Source of the DNA: Syncephalis fuscata
Lineage: Eukaryota; Zoopagomycota; Zoopagomycetes; Zoopagales; Piptocephalidaceae
Direction: 5' to 3'
Length of the DNA stretch: 64,000 nucleotides
Assembly: GCA_025786725.1 (NCBI GenBank)
Contig: JAHLTZ010000012.1
Span: 434,001 to 498,000 of the forward strand
A program made the translations under genes and the position numbers. How positions within the stretch are numbered: the first letter of the stretch is position 1; each line of letters starts with the position of its first letter. The notes beneath the pieces were generated by a model. The model made no database searches, was not told the origin of the DNA, and saw only the letters and a program-made list of their open reading frames with translations. Below, piece after piece: positions 27,645-39,802 of this stretch.

Positions 27645-29909
27645 ATGTCGTCAAGTACCAGAGAACTATTAACGCTACAAATTGGTACTTATGCCAATTA
27701 TGTGGGTGCTCATTTCTGGAATGCACAAGATATTGCGGGGATAGACCAACAAGAAGACGCCATTGACCACGATGTATTATTTCAGGCAGGCGAGAATCTT
27801 CAAGTAATACTATATTATAAATTATAGTTAATAGTAACTAATAACTAATAATAAGGGAGAGACAACTTATACACCTCGGTTACTTGTAGTTGATAATAAA
27901 GGTATTGTTAATTAATTAATACTTGATTATCTATTTATAAAGTATTTAAATCAATGATGATATAATAGATCATTTGGGATATCTTTCAGCCAATGCTTTA
28001 TTAGGTCTTGATGAAGATAGCCAAGAGACGACACCTGGTTGGTAAGTAATTCATTTAAACTTAATAATATCTAATTATAAGAAAGTTGATTAGGTCAGGT
28101 GCAGTAAATACGATACGGCAACCAAAATGAATCGACATGAATTCATTCAAGATTTAGAAAGCGAAGCATTGGCGAATGAAGTAGGTTAATATTATTTATG
28201 CGATTATAACAGCTTATATGATATATGATATGATATATGACATATGGTATAATATAGTCTATGGATAATGCGGCTACACGTCAATATCACTTTGAACAAA
28301 CTGTTCATGGCTGGTCAGATTATCTTCGTCTTTACTTGCATCCAAAGACACTAGGTGCCGGTATTTTATCACGTGAAGCACGGCTTAATTGGTTTCCTCA
28401 AGCAGCAGATGTATGGCAACAAACAGAGGCATCGGAACTGTTAATCGATGATGAATTAAGATGGTTTGCCGAGGCATGTGATCATTTACAGGTAAATATT
28501 TAATGTATCCCTATTTATCTATATGCTAAGTATTAGTTATAGGGATTTCAAATAATGTCAGATGTAGTTAATGGTTATGGTGGCTATACGTCTCGGCTAC
28601 TGTCAGAATTACGAGATGAATATGGCAAAACAGATATTCTTGTATTTGGTGTATCAGAAACAGCAGCTGATGGATCATCGGAAATGGCAAGTAAACTATA
28701 TAAATATTAATCAATCAATCAATTAACTAATTGGTAACTAGATCAATCAACAGAGGGCAATTAATACGGGATTCTCTACTACTTCGTTGGCTTCATTGGC
28801 TACCACCTATGTACCAGTTGAATATCCATCCGCTCAGTATTTGGCTCATTACTTGGAAAATGCGGTAATTATACATTATGTATGGTGTCAAAGTATGGCA
28901 ATTAATGGTTATCTATATTATAGACTAGTGCCTATGCATCTTCTGGTCTAATTGCAACAGGAATTGATATTGTATCAACTAGTCTTCGGTAAGTAGTAAT
29001 GATAATAGGAATACTAAAGTATTCATTTATAATATTTAGTCTCAAAGAGAATCCTATATCTATGAGCCATATTACAAGTCTGGTAAATCAACGTGAATAT
29101 AATAACATTTCAACATTGGAATTGGCCCTTCCTTTCCTTCAATTGCCAAATCCTTCAAGTTGGGAAACAGTGGCTGATACATTAACTAAACGTGGATCAT
29201 TTATGCCTTTGATTCCACGAGTAGCCAATGTAAGCTTATAATCAAAATAACAGATTGATCCATCTAATACAATCAACCATAGACACCGATTAATACATTG
29301 GCTCAATCTTTGGTATTTTATTCTGGATCTACTAGTGCACTGCCTATGGTCCCTGATAGTAGGTAAATAACCAATACATATGTATATACATATATGTATA
29401 TATAGCGTCTAATTATAATATAGCGATCGATCAAATGATGTCGATCTACTATCTAGATCTATCAAGTATCAATTGGCACTTTCATCCCAAAGTGCCCGTA
29501 TAGAATTGAAATGTCTCGAACGATTTTATCAATTCCCGTCCACTTTTCCTAATCTTATTAAAAGACATCGGTAAGTAATTTATTATTTTGCACATAAGTT
29601 ATATAATACTAATATTTTACTAGGTCATGTAAGTAATTACAACCCTTTATTACTGTATTATTATATGATTGTATATTTATTATTATTGTTATATGTATAG
29701 TACCTAGTCATTGTCAAGATGCCATGACAGCACGTCTACACACCAGTAATGTCGTAGGAACATTGTTATACGATACGGAAACACAGCTTAAATCACTTGG
29801 TACACGATTCGTGGCAAATGCTCACGGTATTGACCGTGATGATTATAGTGAAATGATGCAAGCATTTTCAGACATTAATGAGGCATACGGTTCTGATAAT
29901 CAAGCGTAA
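27645..29909 (+). CDS. DML1: Misato/DML1, tubulin-like protein, one frame break
   Basis: Misato homologue, a tubulin/FtsZ-related protein implicated in mitochondrial distribution and in chromosome segregation. The N-terminus MSSSTRELLTLQIGTYANYV, GAHFWNAQDIAG matches the family opening. Later signatures are YTPRLLVVDNKDHLGYLSAN, HGWSDYLRLYLHPKTLGAG, EARLNWFPQAADVWQQTEAS and LRWFAEACDHLQGFQIMSDV, then a tubulin-like GYTSRLLSELRDEYG and ATYVPVEYPSAQYLAHYLEN, ending YGSDNQA. About ten introns of 40-70 nt. The frame breaks once at 28124-28127: four A in AACCAAAATG where five would link VNTIRQPK to MNRHEFIQDLESEAL. Otherwise intact. Confidence 0.92.
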
Positions 29910-30204
29910 CAAACTACATATAAATATTTGTTTAATTTAATAAACAAAATACCATTTATGTTATCAAATAATGAAGTGTACAACATGCCATACTGTTTAT
30001 TATTAGACCAATAAAATGAAAACAACAACTTTCAAAACCTTATCATCATTGTATCAGGTAATACGTCAACACAGTCCATCCATCAACACTTTCTTCAATA
30101 ACAACATTCTCAATTGATCTAGGGATTGGTTCTACTACTACTACAGCTAGTATATTCTTTTTCTCTCTCTCCTCTCTCTCCTCCTTCTTTCTTCTTTCTC
30201 ACCT

Positions 30205-32284
30205 ATGGTTACTATGAATGGTACGCGTAAAGGCGCAGAAGCGGACACTGAGGTCTCGCAACGCCCAAAGAGCCGAGGCATCAGTGAATTCAAATCGGCA
30301 CTTGAATTCATTGGCAAGACAAAGAGTAACAAACGCGCTGTGGAGAAACCAGAGGCTGCTTTACCTGTAGAACCAGATACGGCTGCACCTAGTCATGCGA
30401 AGGCAAATTCAATCTCTGAACGAGTAAACAATCCGTTTATTGATGTCATCTACAAACGGTTGCGTACTTTAAAAAAACGACTGGTAAGTTGCACGTGACA
30501 AATAAACACGTCGGTTGACCGACCGACTAACTTTCAAGCATTGATAAAGGCGCGTGTAGAAAAATACGAAGATATCGTGGCTAAGCATACACCTGAAGAG
30601 TTATCGCAGCACTTGAACGAGGACCAGCGAAAAGCGATAGCTGAGAAATCAGGCATAGAAGGAGCCATTCGTGAATTGGAAGAAACGCGCAAGCAATTGC
30701 TATCCATTGATGTTGAAGTAAGTGGCATTTATTAGAGTGAATAGCGATAGTAGATTATGGATTAACATAATCTATAATTATTAGGAAACGCGTAGTTTAA
30801 AGAAAAAGAAACAAGAGCAAGAGCAAGAAATGAAGAAAACGGTACGCAGTGCAGTAAATAACGCAACGGTAAGTCGCTAGTCGTTCATATTCAATGGATA
30901 TATGCTCATTATAGCTTTAGATACAAGGAGATAAAGCTATAGAAGCTGTGGTCAACTATTTTTACGCAGTATCCCAACTTTTACCACAAGCAGTACAAAA
31001 TAGCACATCTGCACCGAGTGAGGCTGATTTGATAGCGATAGAAATGTTTAAACTACATTTGTTCACTTCAGTGGCTAATTCATCAACTAACGACGATACA
31101 ACGACCACAGCCTCGATTGTTCGACATTTGACTGAAGCATCTGACACGACTTTTAATGATAATATAACATGTAAGCCATAATATAATAAATTGCCCATTA
31201 TTGATTTGGCAATTATAGTTGCACAGGTTCAAGAAGTGATCGTACAACTATTGCAGCCACTTACTGCAACAGCCGATAAAGAAGCTGATTTAACTAATGA
31301 TAGCCATAAAGCTACCGGTGCTGTTTCAACTGAATTTACTAATCAAGAAAATACAAATGCAGCGACAGCGCTAGATCAGCTTGATGATACTGACCAACAG
31401 AATGATGATGACGATAACGATGGTAATTATTAATATTACAAGTAATCGATAGATACAAATTATATCTAACAATGAATTACAAATAGTACCACGTCAGAAA
31501 GTAATCCCACCTGGTGGATTCTGCTTTATTCATACATCAGAAATCTATGGTAATTAAATAATATATAAGCAATTAAGTACATATTGACGATATATGCGAA
31601 TAGATGTTGTAACGGAAGAAGCAGTGGCAACTGTGAAGGAAATTGTAGATGTTGAAATCGTAGATGAAGTTGTAAATGGTACCGCAAGTGCTACATTAGA
31701 ACCAAAGGTCGATAAAAACAAAGTGAAAAAGTATAGTGAAAATAAAAGAGGAGTATCAAGTCGACCACCTAGACGTGGACGTCGTAATGTAGCAGAAGAC
31801 ATAGACAACAACAGCAAGTGGAAGAGGAGAAAAAGGACGAGCTAGAACCATTAGTGTCATCGGCCGAAACTACTGGCTATCGAGGCCGTGGTCGAGGTCG
31901 AGGTGGTCGTGGACATCGTGGTGGTAGTTATGGTGGCTATCGCGGTGGTCGAGGTCGAGGTGGCTATCGTGATACATCAAATGTGCCAACAACAACAGTA
32001 ACGACACCACCACCACCACAAGCAACAGTACCACCAGCAGTAGTGAATAATGAAGATGGACAACGACAAGAACCAGGTAAATTTGCACATCGTGGTCGTG
32101 GCCGTGGCGTGGTGGTTTTAATCGTGGTGGTCGTCATCATCATCATCCACAGCCTTTCCGTGGTCATCCACGCGGTGGATTCCGTGGTGGTCATGGCAAT
32201 CATTATAACAACAACAACACTAACAATAGTAATAGTAAAAATAATAACTTGTCAAAGACAAAACCAGTTGAATCGCAATCTTAA
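30205..32284 (+). CDS. Caprin-like RGG-box RNA-binding protein, two frame breaks
   Basis: Starts MVTMNGTRKGAEADTEVSQR. A conserved-looking block follows: PFIDVIYKRLRTLKKRLI, KARVEKYEDIVAKHTPEELS, LNEDQRKAIAEKSGIEGAIR, ELEETRKQLLSID, then DKAIEAVVNYFYAVSQLL. This has the layout of the Caprin homology region ('..LKKRL.KYE....LN.DQ..AI.K..'). The middle is acidic and Thr/Asp-rich; one exon reads VPRQKVIPPGGFCFIHTSEI. The C-terminus is an RGG/GYRGG domain (YRGRGRGRGGRGHRGGSYGG) with His-rich and Asn-rich tail ending VESQS. Such proteins act in mRNP granules and translational control. The frame breaks near 31803-31806 and 32106-32109, each as one missing base. A CT-rich leader (30160-30203) precedes the ATG. 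The family call is by eye. Confidence 0.7.
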
Positions 32285-32449
32285 GAAACATTTGTTTTTA
32301 TTTTATGATATAAATAAAAGATTGTTGCACCACAATAAAGCTCACAAATGACTACATTAATATTTAATTGTTAAAAAGCACTATTTATTAAAATGAACCG
32401 AAAATGAAGAGAAAAAACATAGGAAAACTATAGAATGTTATATAAGCGA

Positions 32450-35400
32450 CTAGTAAGCGCGCTTCTTCATATTTAACTGATCCAATAAACTAAGAATCGT
32501 GCCAGCTGACCATGCTTGTGTAGCGCAAGAATCGGCGCAATAAGCCCCGTTTGCGTTGGTCAACTCGGGTAGGCCGGCAAATGCGTTGGTTTTAACTGCA
32601 TTATTAAAGTTGCGTAGTGATTGATTAATCACTGCACGTGCCTTTGATGTCTAATTCAATAAATAAATAGATAAATACGTATTAGTAATGGTATTTAATA
32701 CTAATATTGCTAATAACTCACTGCTGATGGTGTTGGATCAAATCGAGCAAGTGCTCGTAAAAGTAACCAGTACACCAGACCCATTCCTAATAATACCAAT
32801 TAATAAATATAATTAACTAACATGTATTTTTACTTACCGGTCCTTGGTGATAATTAAATCCATGGGCCACATTCATATCATCCGAATCATTGGCATTATC
32901 GTAATTACCGCGATAGGCCCAATCGGATGGATCAAGAGTGCGCATACCAAGTGGTCCTAATAGATGTTCTTGAGCTTGCCATAATGCTTGTTGAGCATGT
33001 TGTGCATCAAATAGTTCTGGTGCCTAATAGTTAATAAATAAATAAATAATCTGTATTAGTAATGATATTTATGAATAATATTACTATACTACTTACAACA
33101 ACCATCGCTACAGCAAAGTTAGGCCGGAACTGATAGTCAGCAAATGCCTGACTTGCTCCGACTGTATCTTTGTAGATACCACGACGATTAACCAGTGATT
33201 GATCAATAATGTATTTGACGTCATCGGCTGGATTAAGTGGGACGTAGAACTGTTGTTCAAATGAGGCTTGGATCTTTTGAGCCCAAGTATTATAACTAAA
33301 GAGCTTTGGTGTTGTTCCGTTACCTGATAATTAAAGTTAATAAATAGTATTATAGTTCAATAGCGTATTGTATAACTTACTGGTAATAATTACTCCTTTA
33401 TGGGCGAATTTGCCTTCATCATGCAACTGACCAAGCCAACTAACGGTCGACTTAATAAGACCGATAATTTCAATTGGTGCACCATCTCTTGGTGTAGCTG
33501 GTCGACCATGATTGCCTGCTTTGTAAGAGTCGCCCATTTTATCCATCCAAGTGCCGCAATTCGATGCGTTACCTCCTTTAACAATGCCCGTCTCAAGGTC
33601 CATATTAATATCGATCTGGAAGCCAGCCTCTTGCATGGCATGGTCCAGTTGAGGACCAGCATTCCATTCGCGGAAATGAATACCATTGGCATGTCGTTGA
33701 CAAATCTCGTGAAGAATCTCTCCAAGCGAAGATGGACTTACGTAGGCTTCTTCAGAGGATGGATCGACATATCGGTCATCCTTGGGGAATCGACGACGAA
33801 CTACTACTTGCAATAGCTCAACACCTTCAGGTGCAGCAGTGCAGTAATCCTTAACTGCTTGTGTGAACCACCAAGCGGCATCGCGAGCATTATAGCGTGG
33901 CTTACGTGCACTATCGAGCAGATTAGGAATAAGGCCATGACGTATATTCTCGGCAAAGGCAAGAATATGTTCGCGTGCTACGTCAAATCGACCAGTCGCT
34001 ACTAAAAGACCGTGAAGGGCAATAAAGGTATCACGGCCCCAGCACCGCATATGTCGCACTGTGAAATGCGTAAGACCAGCGGCCAAGCAAGCATCGTTAG
34101 TCGTGGGACGTAAGCCGGTCGATGGCACTTTGCCAACCATTTGCAATGAGCAAAGTGCTAGCGATTTGGCCAATTCACTTCTATGCACCATCGGCGTCAT
34201 CTGAGCCGAGGCACGTTGCACGGCAGCGTAATACGCCGTACGAACCAGCAGTGCAAATAGCTTGGGTACTAAAAAGTCAGGTGCCTGTTTAATGCCGTCT
34301 ACTCGTTCAGCAAACCATTGATGGAGCACTTTCAAGGCCGGATATGCACTTGAATGTCTATATAGTGAAATATAGGAAGGATGCACAAATAAGTAAGAAT
34401 ATGCAAGTAATGCAGCATTAGTATTCGCTCGTTCGTATTTCTATGCAGTAATTACCTGTGAATACGATCACGAATGTATTCCAAAGCCCATCGACCATTG
34501 CGTAAATGGTCACATAATGGGTGGCCTAGATCATTATTATTAATGATATTGCGCAGCACCGACATAAATCCTTCTAGACCACAATATGGTAGAGAGCCGT
34601 AATTTGGCACGTTATATACATCATTACCAGCTATGAATAAATCATAAATAATTAATTTGTTAGTTTGTTTGTTTGTTTAGTAATGTAACTATTGTCGTTA
34701 ACTTACGTGTTGTATCTTGCTCTTCTTCATTGCAACGATAAAGTGCAACATTTAACTCAATTGGTGACAAGTTGGCCATGACTTCATCAGCCTTTGAAAC
34801 GATTAATTCCTCAAGACCATTGACCTTTTCAACATTCGTTTCTAGCATAACAATACTGCCAGGTGGGAAGTCATTTGGCAATGACAATTTGGTCCAATGG
34901 CCATGATCATCTTCACCTTCCTCAATAGTCAATGGTGTAATATCAACAACATGAGCTGGAATGCCCCATAGCTCAGTGGGACTGGCTGGTTCTTCCTCGT
35001 TGTTGCTAACTTGAATACGACCACCGAATAGTGTTTTGACCTTGGTACCACGTAATATCGTCGGTGCCACTATAGTACATTTATTATTAATACATTGTAT
35101 ATCAATTCATATTCAATACTTACTATAACTATGCGTATTAAATCCTTTAAAGTAGGCATGTGCAATGAGTAAGTAGCCTCGTCGAGTCAATGGATTCTGG
35201 CGATGTACAAGAATGTATTGATTTTCTTGATGAACAAATATCTCATTACATCCATCACGGGCCATTTTGGCATGTAATTGTTGCAATTGTTGTTTTAGCT
35301 GGCCAATACCTTCATTAAGTGGGTCGTTTAACAAACGATAATGACGTTGTTCTTGAACGAGGTCAAGTAGCTTGGGGAATAATTCGTCGTAGCCACGTAC

Positions 35401-37785
35401 ACTGCCAGTGGCACAACACGCCATGCTGACAACGGCAGCGTTGGGCAGTGTATCTTCAGTGGTGCGTCGTTGATGAGGTGTCTCGTTATCATGAGTACAG
35501 TCCATGAAAATAGCATGTGGTGCTCTGGACTGTACAGGAATGAATAAACACGGCTGCGACTGCCACTAGCATCGTTGATAGTGCCTTTAATGGCTCGACA
35601 TTCCTCGTCAAATGAGCCAATAGGTATACCGCCGTAACGATGTACTAGACGACTAAGTTCACGCACATCGTCAGCTCGCATACTTTCACGCACGAGCGAA
35701 TGGATACCCAATCGACTAACAAAAGTAATATCAATTTCCTCACTACCAGTAAATAACTCGGCTGTAACATATAGATTGGGGCGGACATTACGTGCCGCGT
35801 CTAGAACATGTTCAGCCAGAGGTAGTGGCGTTGAATGGCAGTTATCAAGTCGGAAGCCATGGAAATGGGTGGCCATGAACTTTGTATATTCAGTCATATG
35901 GTCCCAAAGCCATGGATTATCTTCACGGCGATTGCCATAACGTAGTTTTACACAATCTCCCCATACAATAACATCACGGCGTAAATAAGCGGATGAATCG
36001 GATGAGGCAAAGTCTTGTAAAGGATTGCCACCCCATATCCAGCCGTTATTCGCTAATACACGGGCTTCCTTTGTATGAACTTGTGTTGTCGTATTTAAAG
36101 GTAGCCGTGTAAAGTAGGTGGTAATTAGCGGACTTTCTGCAGAGATAACACCACGATGTGGACCGTCATGATCAAGACGTTCATAGCGAGCCGTATTTGT
36201 TACATTAGTGGTAACAGCGGCCATATCTTCATCGTAAGTCTTGTAGAATGGCAAATTGACCACATTAAGAACCTCTTTCAGCTTGGCACCTGCCTTTTCA
36301 ACAATATCTTTAGGCCAGCCGGCATCTGGAGCCAGTAGCTGTTCGGTGTAAGTTGTTTTATCAACACATAGAGCAAGCACAAATGGAATGGCTGCACTCA
36401 TATTGACCTCCTTGCCAAATCGACGACCAGAATGGTCATTCTGTACAGCTAGCTTTGTAAAAAGCGTTGCCATATCAGTTGCCGATTGTTGAGCAATGTT
36501 ATCTGGCAATGGAATTGACGAGACAGAATTCTTTGTCTGTGTCATATGATTATGACATTGCTCAACAGCACGATCAATATCGATAATATAGTACTCCCAT
36601 AGCTTTAATTGGGGTAAAATATTATCACGGACAATTTGCATGACTGCTTGTAAATCATTTTCGCTCTTTAAATCGCCCGATACATTGTAGACGGTTGATA
36701 GGTCGGCAGAAAGCTGTAGCAGTGCCTCATCAAGCTCATAAGCTGGAATCAAATGGGCGAATTTTCAAGATTGTATCCTGTTAAATAGGCGTTATATTAG
36801 TATACAGTGTATTGATTCATATAGTTATTATCACTAATACTACTATTTACCTGCTTCTGGATGTTCTTGTAGCCATGGACTATTGTCAGCTGTATGGTTT
36901 AATACAACATCGGCCACGGCTAATGCACCGCTATCCGCCTCAATTTGTTTTAGCGTACGACCTAGCTGCTGCCAGCGTTCATTAGACGCTGTCATGTCTG
37001 GATCATCGGCGAACAAATCGTCCGATAATGATAGTTGGTCATAAATAGAATAGGGCGAATTTGATTGGCCACGCGCTTGCATCGGTGCATAGTGAATGAG
37101 ATTGTACCCGAGTAAGGCGGCATTAGCCATTTGACGCGGCCATTGACTAAGTGGACCAAGCCATTTTGGTATAACACTCTGCAAGACAACACCGTCAAGG
37201 CCTAGCATTTCTGTCGTTGATGCTGACCGGTGAATGGACATGACTGGTTCAACGACAAAATAGCCAATCTTTTTTGTAGTTGTCGGCATATGCACACGTG
37301 GTGGCATACGCGTCGGTGATACGTCCAATTCCAGATGATACTGGAAAGCTCCCACATGTCGGTGAATTTTTACATCCAAGTGTCTGTCCTCGAAAATACC
37401 CCCGACAAATCTACAGATGAACTCAAAATAAGTAAACAAAGCGGAAATAACATATCCAAACTTACTTTTGTGAATGAAACTGGGTGCGTACAAAAGAAGC
37501 AGTTCTATAATAAATGGATATAAGCACACTATACATTATATTTGTAAATACTTACTCGTCCACCGGATAGTTTATATACAAAGAGGCATGTTCGCCCACG
37601 TCGCTGCCCAACGGTAGTATAAAACGAAGTATATACCCAGTAGGACCAGGTGGCGGAAGACGCATGTACTATAGACGACCATAGCTGTTATAAGAATAGT
37701 ATGAACATAATTAATTGATACTTACCTTAAGTGTTGGTAAGCCATCCTGGCTCAGCGGTACCGTATACACATGAAGTGGTGCCAT
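32450..37785 (-). CDS. GDB1: glycogen debranching enzyme (4-alpha-glucanotransferase / amylo-1,6-glucosidase)
   Basis: Bifunctional cytosolic enzyme that removes glycogen branches. It begins [20 protein letters not shown] at 37785 and ends [12 protein letters not shown] at 32450. N-terminal GH13-type transferase half: [40 protein letters not shown] (catalytic Asp region), [20 protein letters not shown] (acid/base Glu region) and [21 protein letters not shown]-terminal GH133-type glucosidase half: [49 protein letters not shown], and [16 protein letters not shown] with the catalytic acid region. About a dozen short introns. One frame break at 35546-35548 (T run on the coding strand): a further T links [16 protein letters not shown] to AIFMDC. 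Convergent with the Caprin-like gene, 165 bp apart. Confidence 0.95.
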
Positions 37786-38129
37786 ACTTCGATATAATTA
37801 TATAGAAAGCAGAAGAAAGGTGAAAAGTAGAAACAAGTATCGACGCGTCGCCTTTGAGGTGCAACAATGATGGGCCGCCTTTTAAAGATCCAGAGATAAT
37901 AACATCGTGGTACTACTAATAATAATAATTTTTATTTTTTGGGGTAAACTGGCATTTAGAAATTCTTATCGATATCATCGCTGTGTTACTGAACATGTTC
38001 TACGATAATGATTGTCGTGCCAGATGATATCTATTCTTTTCAAATTTACTATTCTACTTGGTAATATGTTTTGTGGTTGCATTTGTCTTTTGGTATATAT
38101 ATATATTATAAACATTTTATTATATTTAT
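37786..38129. other. promoter region of GDB1 and spacer
   Basis: AT-rich, no coding sequence seen. Confidence 0.4.
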
Positions 38130-38480
38130 TAATTAACAATTAGTACATTCTATGATGTACTGACATGTTGGGTAGATTGACTTTTATTATTTCACGCTCC
38201 ATTTATTAATCAATTAAACTCATCTGTTTATAAATATTGACTGACAGGCTCACATCTCACAATCTACGTCATCACATTTCTCTTTCTCTTTCTTTACACT
38301 TGACAGCATATATTTATAGTATACTTGTACACTTCATATATGTTACATAAATAGTGTCAGTAGTTGAATGACTACTAGTTGAGTGCAAATACCTTCTACA
38401 CTATGTCCTTGCAGTGCTCTTTTGTAATCTGACTTTTGTTTGTTAACTACTTTCATCACTTTGATCGTTGATATTGGCAT
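38130..38480 (+). pseudogene. copy 3 (plus-strand) of small membrane-protein locus, start lost
   Basis: Inverted relative to copies at 52.8 and 57.7 kb. It shares their upstream block (GTTGGGTAGATTGACTTTTA, TTTATAAATATTGACTGACA, CAGGCTCACATCTCACAATC) and then TACCTTCTACACTATGTCCT and TGCTCTTTTGTAATCTGAC. The ATG that opens the frame in copy 2 is replaced here, and downstream similarity fades after about 60 bp, so it looks dead. Confidence 0.55.
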
Positions 38481-39139
38481 TGTTATTAATATAGCGTATT
38501 TCTGACTTCGTTTATGTTATACTGAATATATGCTGCGGAATTCCATTGTATGTTTCTTTTTATTGTGGATTGCAATTACAAGTCATCTGACAACAGCTTT
38601 TGCAAATATGGCGAGTCAATCGTACACCGACTTTAGCAATATATAGTCATTAAAGTTACTATGCATAATTACTATACACATAAATAACAACAATAAAGTA
38701 TATTGTATAATCACCACACTTATACTATCTATTCTATCTACCATGATAATGCCACCATCATATATTTCTATTTTTTTAATTGAGCTTTATCCATTTATTA
38801 TCATATATGTCAGTACATTAGCTACTGATTGCACATCATTAATCAAAGCCATTTATTTATTGCTGGCTGTTTTATTGTAAATATCAATTTATTCAATGCC
38901 ATGTATATTATAACTGCATCACTGACATTCATATGCTTTTACTGTTATATTGTTTTATATTTTAATGCTATATCATTTAGCATGCAATGGATTTTCTTTA
39001 GTATCAACGTGTGGGCTTTCATTTGCTTGACTCTTTAATTGCTACTTTTTGATATAATTGTCGCTGTTGCTTTATTATATAAAAATAAAAACAGTTTTTT
39101 ATACGTAGCAAGCTATTATCGTTGATACTAACAGAGCTA

Positions 39140-39423
39140 ACTTTATTTCTGGACACGGCCTGGATACAAGCAGATATTCAGGATAGTGTAATACTCGTTT
39201 GCCAACAGGCAGTAGCTATGTATGTTATAGTATCAATTTAGGCTGACAGAGTGTCAATGAAGTAGAGGAATGGAATAATGGTATCTCCAAATATCCTGCT
39301 ATTCCTGAGTCTGGCAAAGCAACTGATATTAAAGAAATTACCAAAGCCAATGTGGCGCTGTATATGAATAGCAATCAAAAGAGTATTGGATTAAAAACTG
39401 TAAAAAATAAATGTGACAGTTGA
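39140..39423 (+). pseudogene. unassigned coding-like remnant
   Basis: Two plus-strand stretches have amino-acid composition unlike the surrounding AT-rich DNA: TELTLFLDTAWIQADIQDSV, ILVCQQAVA at about 39129-39220, and SVNEVEEWNNGISKYPAIPE, SGKATDIKEITKANVALYMN, SNQKSIGLKTVKNKCDS with TGA at about 39421-39423. A TACTAACAG sits just before the first. No family recognised and no start codon found. It may be the 3' end of a decayed gene. Confidence 0.3.
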
Positions 39424-39802
39424 TTGGTCATTGCTGTATTGTATAATACCGACGATTACATTTACAATAGCCAATCTTACTAACGATGAAATTATTGATA
39501 TTTAAATGTAAATCAAATGTAATTATGGACATAACACATTAATCGAATATAATTAATGAAATCATATGTTTATTAATGGATTTTTGCATGGCTGAATAAA
39601 CACAGCTAAATGCAAAATTGCCGATAATATAATAATGTCATTAATTAAGAGTTGAATAGACTGGAGCATTGGTTGGAACTCGATATGTGAATGAACTGGA
39701 CTGCAGCTGACAAATGATCTTGTTTTTGCTGGATATATACCTAAAGTGTATTGGACTGCCATTCTAGTAACACTGACAATGCTAATGCCTTTAAAGCATC
39801 GG

